From: Candidatus Moranbacteria bacterium UBA1302 | GTDB taxonomy: Bacteria > Patescibacteriota > Minisyncoccia > Moranbacterales > UBA1568 | Length of the DNA stretch: 52,449 nucleotides | Direction of reading: 5' to 3' | Assembly (NCBI GenBank): GCA_002307715.1 | Contig: DBUA01000035.1 | Span: forward strand, 1 to 52,449 | Shown here: in pieces, positions 47,032 through 52,449 of the stretch | Layout of the letters: every line of letters begins with the position of its first letter | How positions within the stretch are numbered: the first letter of the stretch is position 1 | Notes under the pieces: model-generated | What the model was told of the DNA's origin: nothing | Seen by the model: the letters and a program-made list of their open reading frames with translations, nothing else | Databases searched by the model: none | Made by a program: the position numbers and the translations under genes

Positions 47032-48861
47032 ATGGGAACTATCGAACAGGGACCTCAGGGTGGTCGTAGTTTTGATAAAATTGAACAGGGACCTCAGGGT
47101 GGTCGTGATTTGAATAAATATGAAGAGGTATTAGGTTTCAAGAGGACAGAGTTGGAAGGTCAGACCGTGCTTGATTTGGGTGCTGGGCCAGGTGGAAGAT
47201 TCGCGAAGGAACTGTCGGCAGCCGGCGTGCATGCTCAAGTCGTGTCGCTCAGCCCCGATTATGCCAATGAGAAAAATCGGCAGCTTTTTGAGCGGACTTT
47301 GCCCGAAAAATTAAAGAGTCTTTTGCGACCCGTTAGTGAGCAACCGGGGAGGGCTGCTGTCGCAGCATGGGCGGAGTCACTTCCTTTTAAGAACGAGTCT
47401 TTTGAGAGGATCCTAGCTCTTTTTTCTGTTTCGGTGTGGTCCGAGGGCAATTATAAGCAGTGGTTACCAGAAATCATTCGCGTTCTCAAATCCGGAGGTG
47501 AAGCCCGGATAGGTCCTTTTCATCCCGCTGAATTCGATATGTATGATGGCGATCTTATGATTCAGCAACGAGAGCGGATGCATCAGTATATAGCAGCATT
47601 AGGATACGAGGTCGATTACATTCCCGGTTCCGAGGCGGGTCAAACGGTACTCGTGCTCCGAAAACAACGTAAGGATCTGGCATCGTCCCAGTCTTCCGCC
47701 GAAACTTCCCAGGAGTCTCTTCGGAGAATTATTGATCGGGTGAATATCGATGTGGAGAATCAGAGAAAACCACAACTCTCTGCTTCCGAATATTCGAGGG
47801 AGCAGTTCTCAATTCTGGAGAAAAGTTTCGATGGGTCTTTGCTTGAAGAGGGTCCATCAGTCGTCGGGGTCGTCAGATGTTGGAATAAGAAAGAGAAAGA
47901 CTTGGCTGAATTCCTTGAGAGGATCGAGAGGTTTAAACAAGGGATACCCTCCCTAAAAGGCGTACTTCTTATTATCAATAAAGACGGAGAAAAGAGTGGG
48001 AGTGTTACCGAAGAAAGCCTGAAGGCTGCTTTGGATCAGAGGAGTGTCTCGATACCCGTAGTTCCGCTTCAGGTTGAAGGGTATTCTTGGACTGCTGGAT
48101 TGAATGCTGGGGCGGCTGTGCTGAATGAGATGTGCCTGGAACGGTCGATCAGTCGGAAAGATTTGCGGGTGGCGAATTTTTCTTTCGATACAGATTTGGA
48201 TGAGGAGGGGTTGAAACAGTGCAATGCCAACATCCAGGAGAATACATTGGTTGTCACTGCCCGGAAAACATCCGATGGTCGATCGCCTTTCATAGCCGGG
48301 CATGGTGGCGGGGAGCTCTGGGAGAGATTCACAACGATGTTGCGTTCACCGAAAGCTGCGAAATTGTCGGAGCTTGCTTATACGATGCGCAATACCTTCA
48401 ATGTGATTTCGCTTCAAGATATCATTTCTATGGGTGGTTTCAACCCGCTGTGCAACGGAGATACCTTCTCTTCCAATCGTCCTGAGCCTTTCTTGCAGAT
48501 GAGACGCTCCGAAGAAGTAGCGATCGCCGGGATGGAGGATATAGAATTTTTTATGCGGTTTATCTTCCGTGCGCTCAAAAAAGGTGACATAAGCGCATTG
48601 AAAGAATTGAGGACGGCCATGGATACCCCTGTGTTTTATCGGGATACGTCCTGGGAAGATTTGCATGAACTGAAGAAGATAGATAAAATCGGCAACGAGA
48701 TGGTGGCCCTCTCGCTTATCCTCAGTGAGCTTTCCGGGAAGAAAGCTATGCCGACTCAGAATGCTGGAGAAACGAAGACAGTCGGGCTAGTGAAAGATTT
48801 CTATGTTCCACGGGTCATGCAGGATTTTGCTTTGCGCAAGGAAGACGAACAGCGTGGCTGA
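47032..48861 (+). CDS. Fusion of a SAM-dependent methyltransferase and a glycosyltransferase-like domain
   Basis: 609 residues from ATG 47032; an in-frame TTG at 47017 is less likely. The N-terminus holds two nearly identical copies of IEQGPQGGR, encoded by a 24-bp tandem duplication (47044-47067 and 47083-47106). A class I methyltransferase follows (about 35-210): VLDLGAGPGGRFAKEL is the SAM loop, with SLPFKNESFERILALFSVS and IIRVLKSGGEARIGPF later. From about residue 275 a GT-A-like region appears: VVGVVRCWNKKEKDLAEFL, GYSWTAGLNAGAAVL and FSFDTDLDEEGL as possible DxD. Linked sugar transfer and methylation are plausible; substrates are unknown. Confidence 0.82.
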   Translation: MGTIEQGPQGGRSFDKIEQGPQGGRDLNKYEEVLGFKRTELEGQTVLDLGAGPGGRFAKELSAAGVHAQVVSLSPDYANEKNRQLFERTLPEKLKSLLRPVSEQPGRAAVAAWAESLPFKNESFERILALFSVSVWSEGNYKQWLPEIIRVLKSGGEARIGPFHPAEFDMYDGDLMIQQRERMHQYIAALGYEVDYIPGSEAGQTVLVLRKQRKDLASSQSSAETSQESLRRIIDRVNIDVENQRKPQLSASEYSREQFSILEKSFDGSLLEEGPSVVGVVRCWNKKEKDLAEFLERIERFKQGIPSLKGVLLIINKDGEKSGSVTEESLKAALDQRSVSIPVVPLQVEGYSWTAGLNAGAAVLNEMCLERSISRKDLRVANFSFDTDLDEEGLKQCNANIQENTLVVTARKTSDGRSPFIAGHGGGELWERFTTMLRSPKAAKLSELAYTMRNTFNVISLQDIISMGGFNPLCNGDTFSSNRPEPFLQMRRSEEVAIAGMEDIEFFMRFIFRALKKGDISALKELRTAMDTPVFYRDTSWEDLHELKKIDKIGNEMVALSLILSELSGKKAMPTQNAGETKTVGLVKDFYVPRVMQDFALRKEDEQRG

Positions 48862-48892
48862 ATTTTGCACGGGATTTTTTTTGATTTTGCAC

Positions 48893-48920
48893 AAAAAGAA
48901 GTGACATGTCACTTCTTTTT
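48893..48920 (-). terminator. Bidirectional terminator between the fusion gene and xerD
   Basis: AAAAAGAAGTGACA (48893-48906) is followed at once by its perfect complement TGTCACTTCTTTTT (48907-48920). The minus-strand gene's last codons lie in one arm. Confidence 0.75.
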
Positions 48921-48961
48921 TCTTTTTCCATGAAAGTTTTTATGGATTTCTTTCAGGCGTT
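48909..48961. repeat. Copy B of the direct repeat, the real 3' end of xerD
   Basis: Partner of the copy at 46871. The two repeats bracket about 2.0 kb that hold only the methyltransferase-glycosyltransferase fusion gene. Confidence 0.75.
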
Positions 48962-49877
48962 CGTTGGTGATATGGGTGTAGACTTGTGTGGTAGTGATAG
49001 AGGAATGGCCGAGCATAGACTGGACGCTGCGGATGTCGGCGCCGTTGACCAGAAGATCGGTCGCGAAGGAGTGGCGGAGCGTGTGCGGATGGACGTCTTT
49101 CACGATGCCGGCTTTTTTGGCGTAGTGCTTGACGATGCGTTGGATGCTGCGAGGAGTAAGTCTCAGCGTGTCACGAGTTGAATTTTTCCGATTAGTGAGA
49201 CCTTTTTTCCCATGTGAAACGAAGAGTGCCGGGTCGATGTCGGTCCGTTTAGCGAGATACGTTTCGAGAGCTTTCTTCGCTGTGGGTGATATGAAAACGA
49301 TGCGGAGTTTCGATCCTTTGCCTCGAACGCTGAATTCTTCTTTATCGAGATTGACATGGTTCCTATCAAGACCGATAAGCTCTGAAACACGCAGACCGGA
49401 AGAGAAGAGCAGCTCGAGGATAGCGCGATCACGGAGAGTCTTTAGGGCAGAACCTTCAGTCGCAGACAGAAGCCGTTCGATCTCATCGTATTCTAAGAAG
49501 TCTACCTGCCGATCCGGTATGCGTCCGATTTCGATCTTTTCGGCTGCGAACGCTTTGACATCCTGTTTTGCGAGATATTTGAGGAATGTGCGCAGGACAA
49601 CGGCATGATAGGCTTGGCTGTTTTTCTTGAGCGTTGTACCGAAACGAGTCATTTTCCTGTTGAGATAAATACGGTATTCACGCACTTTTTCAGCATTGAT
49701 GTCTTCGGTATGGCGGATGTTTCCCCAAGCAAAAAAAGCGTTCAAGGTATGGCCATAGCTTTCGAGCGTGCGAGGAGAACGATTCATCTCGATTTCCATA
49801 TGCTCGAGAAAGCGTTTTGCCAGCATCCCGATTTCAGTAGCCGGATTTTCGAAGAAGCGTTTCATAAGTTGCTTCAT
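48909..49877 (-). CDS. xerD: Tyrosine recombinase, XerC/XerD-like
   Basis: About 322 residues from the MKQLMKRFFENP methionine; an upstream ATG (49901) adds eight residues, and a further one (49865) would remove four. Resolves chromosome dimers or integrates DNA. A SAM-like N-terminal core-binding domain (LEHMEIEMNRSPRTLESYGHT) precedes the catalytic domain with all signature residues: Arg in SSGLRVSELIGL, Lys in VRGKGSKLRIV, HxxR in HPHTLRHSFATDL, His in MLGHSSITTTQ and the nucleophilic Tyr in VYTHI. This is a single recombinase of housekeeping size. A decayed copy of its tail lies at 46874. Confidence 0.93.
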   Translation of the reverse strand: MKQLMKRFFENPATEIGMLAKRFLEHMEIEMNRSPRTLESYGHTLNAFFAWGNIRHTEDINAEKVREYRIYLNRKMTRFGTTLKKNSQAYHAVVLRTFLKYLAKQDVKAFAAEKIEIGRIPDRQVDFLEYDEIERLLSATEGSALKTLRDRAILELLFSSGLRVSELIGLDRNHVNLDKEEFSVRGKGSKLRIVFISPTAKKALETYLAKRTDIDPALFVSHGKKGLTNRKNSTRDTLRLTPRSIQRIVKHYAKKAGIVKDVHPHTLRHSFATDLLVNGADIRSVQSMLGHSSITTTQVYTHITNERLKEIHKNFHGKRKKK

Positions 49878-50017
49878 AAGACGACATTGGAAGTATACCA
49901 TACCGTTTCTGGGATTTTGAATGATGATTCGGTTTGAAGATCATGATTTTCGGTGGATCTTTTTGTAGAAATATGCTTTTAATAAGCCAAAATAAGAGAT
50001 TTATAACTATTTTTTCA

Positions 50018-50046
50018 TTGACGGGCGACTGTTTCCGGGCTACACT
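50018..50046 (+). promoter_or_regulatory. Promoter of the LysM/CHAP gene
   Basis: TTGACG (50018-50023), 17-nt spacer, TACACT (50041-50046). The start of transcription would be near 50053. Confidence 0.65.
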
Positions 50047-50080
50047 GGTTTGGTAAAAATTAGGGCAAACTCCCATAGGC

Positions 50081-50107
50081 ATCCTGAGACCGATAGTGCG
50101 GTAGGAT
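50081..50107 (+). promoter_or_regulatory. Structured 5' leader hairpin
   Basis: ATCCT (50081-50085) / AGGAT (50103-50107) with an inner ACCG/CGGT helix and a GAG bulge. GGG-CAAACT-CCC just upstream (50063-50074) forms another short helix. It resembles no riboswitch class that I can confirm. Confidence 0.35.
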
Positions 50108-50177
50108 TTCTTCAGAGTTTTGCTGATTGAAAGGCGAGAGTCTTATCAGTACTCAACCCTCCATCTTTTCCAGAATT

Positions 50178-51416
50178 ATGCGGCGGCATAGGTCGATAGC
50201 ATCCGACCAAACCCCCGCGTCTTTTGAGAAGACCTGTTGGTCGGATCGTTTTCGGCGGTTCCATACTCGCGTTCACCATGTCCAGTCGAAGGTTCTCCAC
50301 TTTATCAAGGAGATTTCAGGATATAGAGTCGTCCGTGTTTTCCGGAATTATTCCGCTTTTTCCATAGTGGCATCGAGCGCCCTTCTGGTATCGGCGAGCA
50401 ATTTCGCGCACGATAAGGATCCGGACAGTATGCTTTTCGGCTATGTCCATAGCGATTCTTCACAGGCGGAAGGTGTTACGAAGCGCCGTTTGGCTGCCCA
50501 AGTGAGCAAGAAAGAGAATCTTGCATTGGTTCCGCTCGCTAATGCTCCCAGTGCTGTCGATCCGGACCAGAAAGACGATGCGACACTGTATGATTTGCAA
50601 GGTGGAAATGTCCAGGATTCCATAATCCTCTCATCTCAAGCTGGCGCGCCGTCCATGTCTAAGGATCCCGAAGAGGATGGTGGTGTAAAAATCTACACTG
50701 TTGCATCGGGCGATACCATCAGCGGTATAGCCGCCAAGTTTGGTATTACGGTTAATACGATCCTCTGGGCGAATGATTTCGATAATGTCGATGAAATCAA
50801 ACCTGGTGATCAGATATTCATTCTTCCTGTCGCGGGTCTTTCTTACGTTGTGCAATCGGGAGACACTATCGACACCATCGCTACGAAATATAAAGCTGAA
50901 AAAGACAAGATCATCGCTTTCAATAGTTTGCCAGCCAATGGTGAACTTCACGTTGGTGATTCCATTATTATTCCTGATGGAAAAAAAGACATGCCGGCTC
51001 AGACAAGCGCCTCCCAGTCCGGCTTAGAGCGTCGGCAGTACGCATCTTCGACAGGTGGCGCTGCGACTGATATTTCCGGTTATCGGACATTATCTGGCAA
51101 TCCGAGTTCCGGTCATCGGTTCCCATATGGCTGGTGTACATGGTATGTAGCGCAGAAACGATATGTGCCGTGGGGAGGGAATGCTGGAACTTGGCTGTAT
51201 AATGCCAAGGCTCTTGGATACAAAACTGGTCGTAAGCCGGCTGTCGGGGCTATTATGGTAACGACAGAAAATCGTTATTATGGGCATGTCGCGCTCGTTG
51301 AGAGGGTTGATGGTGACACGATTACGGTCAGTGAAATGAATTATGTAAAATGGGGCAAGGTGGATCGTCGGACTCTTTCGGCTTCCAGCCGCGCTGTGAA
51401 AGGATTCATTTATTAG
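50178..51416 (+). CDS. LysM and CHAP-domain cell-wall hydrolase
   Basis: 412 residues from ATG 50178; TTG at 50127 would add 17. A basic N-terminus and one hydrophobic helix (YSAFSIVASSALLVSASNFA) anchor or export the protein. Two LysM peptidoglycan-binding modules follow (YTVASGDTISGIAAKFGI and YVVQSGDTIDTIATKYKA, each with LWANDFDNV/IIAFNSLPA and a GDQIFI/GDSIII end). A C-terminal CHAP peptidase has its catalytic Cys in PYGWCTWYVAQK and His in YYGHVALVERV. It cuts peptide cross-links or amide bonds in peptidoglycan. The gene has its own promoter, a structured leader and a terminator. Confidence 0.92.
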   Translation: MRRHRSIASDQTPASFEKTCWSDRFRRFHTRVHHVQSKVLHFIKEISGYRVVRVFRNYSAFSIVASSALLVSASNFAHDKDPDSMLFGYVHSDSSQAEGVTKRRLAAQVSKKENLALVPLANAPSAVDPDQKDDATLYDLQGGNVQDSIILSSQAGAPSMSKDPEEDGGVKIYTVASGDTISGIAAKFGITVNTILWANDFDNVDEIKPGDQIFILPVAGLSYVVQSGDTIDTIATKYKAEKDKIIAFNSLPANGELHVGDSIIIPDGKKDMPAQTSASQSGLERRQYASSTGGAATDISGYRTLSGNPSSGHRFPYGWCTWYVAQKRYVPWGGNAGTWLYNAKALGYKTGRKPAVGAIMVTTENRYYGHVALVERVDGDTITVSEMNYVKWGKVDRRTLSASSRAVKGFIY

Positions 51417-51467
51417 TCTTGTCGTATCAACGCATCGGACTTTACAGATGCTGATGAGCGTGCTATA

Positions 51468-51508
51468 CCCGGTGAGGAAGTGAATGACTTCCGGTGGTAT
51501 CTTTTTTT
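51468..51508 (+). terminator. Terminator after the LysM/CHAP gene
   Basis: GGAAGT-GAATG-ACTTCC hairpin with outer ATACC/GGTAT pairing, followed by seven T (to 51508). Confidence 0.65.
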
Positions 51509-51541
51509 GTCCAGCTCTTTTATTATTTATGGAGATTCGTC

Positions 51542-51676
51542 ATGGGGAAAGCTCTGGTTGTTTTTGGCGCCGTGGTCGTGTTCGCTTTGGGCGCTTTCGG
51601 CGTTTACAAGGGTTTGGTGGCCGATAGTGTGTCGGCAACTGTTTCCACCCCGGCTGCTTCTGTGCCAGCCAACTAA
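51542..51676 (+). CDS. 44-residue membrane peptide
   Basis: ATG 51542 with GGAG seven bases upstream. The product begins MGKALVVFGAVVVFALGAFG, a single hydrophobic helix with small-residue packing, followed by a Val/Ser/Ala/Pro-rich tail that ends ASVPAN. No family is recognised. A strong terminator follows 24 nt after the stop. Good ribosome site, terminator and membrane-helix composition argue for a real gene. Confidence 0.6.
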   Translation: MGKALVVFGAVVVFALGAFGVYKGLVADSVSATVSTPAASVPAN

Positions 51677-51699
51677 TAACGAGGAGACTTTTTTGTACG

Positions 51700-51730
51700 C
51701 CCAACCGATCATGTAACGGTTGGGTTTTTT
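51700..51730 (+). terminator. Terminator after the 44-residue gene
   Basis: CCCAACCG (51700-51707) / CGGTTGGG (51717-51724) followed by six T. Confidence 0.88.
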
Positions 51731-51760
51731 CTTTTTTAAAGCCATTTTTCTGGAAATTAC

Positions 51761-51789
51761 TTGACTAAATATTAAGTCTATGCTATACT
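51761..51789 (+). promoter_or_regulatory. Promoter of the 67-residue membrane protein gene
   Basis: TTGACT (51761-51766), 17-nt spacer, TATACT (51784-51789). Confidence 0.7.
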
Positions 51790-51837
51790 CGCAATAGAAG
51801 TTGATACTTTTACAATCTTTTTCCCAAGGAGGGAATC

Positions 51838-52041
51838 ATGAAAACACCGGAAGAGAAGGAACGCGCCAAGGCTGCGAATGCCAAGGCAGCAAAGGTTATC
51901 GTCCTGATTCTCCTGGTCCTGGCCGTTGTCATCACCGGGGTCAGGATGTTGGCGGGCGTAAGCATCAATCCTTTCAAGGAACGTTGTACGGAGTACAACG
52001 TGGGCAGTATGGAAAGTTGTCCACGTCCGTTCGAAAAATGA
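51838..52041 (+). CDS. 67-residue single-pass membrane protein
   Basis: ATG 51838 with AAGGAGG five bases upstream, the strongest ribosome site in the window. A charged helical N-terminus (MKTPEEKERAKAANAKAAK) is followed by one transmembrane helix (about 20-40, VIVLILLVLAVVITGVRMLA) and a short outer tail with two Cys (RCTEY and SCPRP), which could form a disulfide. It has its own promoter and terminator, so it is probably abundant. I do not recognise it. Confidence 0.75.
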   Translation: MKTPEEKERAKAANAKAAKVIVLILLVLAVVITGVRMLAGVSINPFKERCTEYNVGSMESCPRPFEK

Positions 52042-52063
52042 GCTCGAAGCAGAGTTCTCAAGA

Positions 52064-52100
52064 AGCCTTGTGCGTAAAACGTGCAGGGCTTTTTCTTTTT
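52064..52100 (+). terminator. Terminator after the 67-residue gene
   Basis: AGCCTTGTGCGT (52064-52075) pairs with ACGTGCAGGGCT (52079-52090) including G-U pairs, followed by T-rich sequence. Confidence 0.7.
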
Positions 52101-52311
52101 TCCTAAATTCGCAAAGAGTCCTATTTTTTATTGATGCATGGTATCTAGTCTTTTCATATGCAACAAGAGAGAATATGTGGTATATTATGGAAGAGAATAT
52201 ATCGGGGTTTCACCGCACGTTCGATTTTTTGATTTTCCGTTCTAGCATTTGGAGTAAGAACTGAAAGCATGTCAGTTTTTGGTATCGTTTGAAGAAAAAA
52301 GATTCTTCCCT

Positions 52312-52449
52312 ATGGATGTTAATACGCTAAATACCATACTCAATCCGGTGGGCACGCTCGCGAGCAGTGTTGTTTCTGGTGTGGCGGGCAATATCGTGAT
52401 ATACGCGTTCAAGTTCTTGATATACTGCGTGTTCGTGTTGCTCGGATGG
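52312..52449 (+). CDS. Membrane protein, N-terminal 46 residues (cut by window edge)
   Basis: An open frame from ATG 52312 to the last base encodes MDVNTLNTILNPVGTLASS followed by a hydrophobic stretch (NIVIYAFKFLIYCVFVLLGW). A start of this type is common in membrane components of CPR type IV secretion-like loci, but the visible part is too short to name. It has no obvious ribosome site. Confidence 0.55.
   Translation, partial: MDVNTLNTILNPVGTLASSVVSGVAGNIVIYAFKFLIYCVFVLLGW

Larger units (their letters stand above)
46871..48961. mobile_element. Possible integrated unit bounded by recombinase-tail repeats
   Basis: Integration at the 3' end of a gene leaves a copy of that end at each border. 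Here the unit carries one cargo gene and the recombinase lies just outside. No integrase specific to the unit is seen, and simple duplication with decay is an equally good explanation. Confidence 0.3.

Noticed and set aside
50053..50120. c-di-GMP-I or ydaO/c-di-AMP riboswitch
   Set aside because: AGGGCAAAC resembles the start of the c-di-GMP-I core, but the matching second half is missing, and the ydaO consensus blocks are absent.

Overview
The window looks like a chromosomal segment of an ultrasmall Patescibacteria/CPR bacterium, most likely of the Parcubacteria/Moranbacteria type; the group-level placement is inference. Supporting signs are compact gene packing, a VirB2/TrbC-like pilin protein with Cys-rich repeats, several single-pass membrane proteins with no obvious family, very short ribosomal and RNase P proteins, many genes without a clear Shine-Dalgarno site, and tRNA genes that do not encode CCA. 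TGA is used as a stop throughout, so the TGA=Gly code of Gracilibacteria/Absconditabacteria is excluded.

Layout. 1-9 kb: the 3' end of ftsH, ten tRNA genes in several clusters, two secreted proteins (one with calcium-binding TSP3-type repeats), an AT-rich intergenic region with five parS-like palindromes, rbfA, an nrnA-like DHH phosphoesterase, a family-4 uracil-DNA glycosylase, a 3D-domain wall protein and a diguanylate cyclase. 9-19 kb: rplS, an RluD-type pseudouridine synthase, a D-2-hydroxyacid dehydrogenase, an ahpC-sod oxidative-stress pair, class I ribonucleotide reductase (nrdA, nrdB), a VirB2-like/M15-peptidase-like fusion and a membrane-anchored beta-propeller. 19-25 kb: a minus-strand glycan cluster (Wzx-like flippase, two GT2 glycosyltransferases, two O-antigen-ligase-family proteins). 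25-36 kb: rpmH-rnpA-yidC-khpB, a metallo-beta-lactamase-fold protein without its metal motif, gyrA, ispG, rpsO, a NYN nuclease and pnp. 36-46 kb: a membrane-anchored protein, a candidate structured RNA of about 600 nt with its own promoter and terminator, yraN, a DksA-like protein, lspA, comM/yifB, a G5/RlpA wall protein, rsmA, a UbiA-family membrane protein and a UvrD/PcrA helicase. 46-49 kb: accessory region with a truncated nicotinamide phosphoribosyltransferase gene, a decayed tail of a tyrosine recombinase gene, a methyltransferase-glycosyltransferase fusion and an intact xerD-like gene. 50-52 kb: a LysM/CHAP wall hydrolase, two tiny membrane proteins with strong expression signals, and the start of another membrane protein.

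How it fits together. The parS-like cluster, a perfect DnaA box, rpmH-rnpA-yidC-khpB and gyrA are together typical of the neighbourhood of a replication origin, although dnaA itself is not in view. Much of the rest concerns the cell surface: glycan assembly, wall hydrolases and 3D/RlpA proteins, lipoprotein signal peptidase, YidC and a VirB2-like pilin protein. This suits an organism living attached to another cell. The least explained elements are the ~600-nt structured RNA at 37.1-37.75 kb, the parS-like repeat block, and the recombinase-tail repeats flanking the fusion gene at 47-49 kb.
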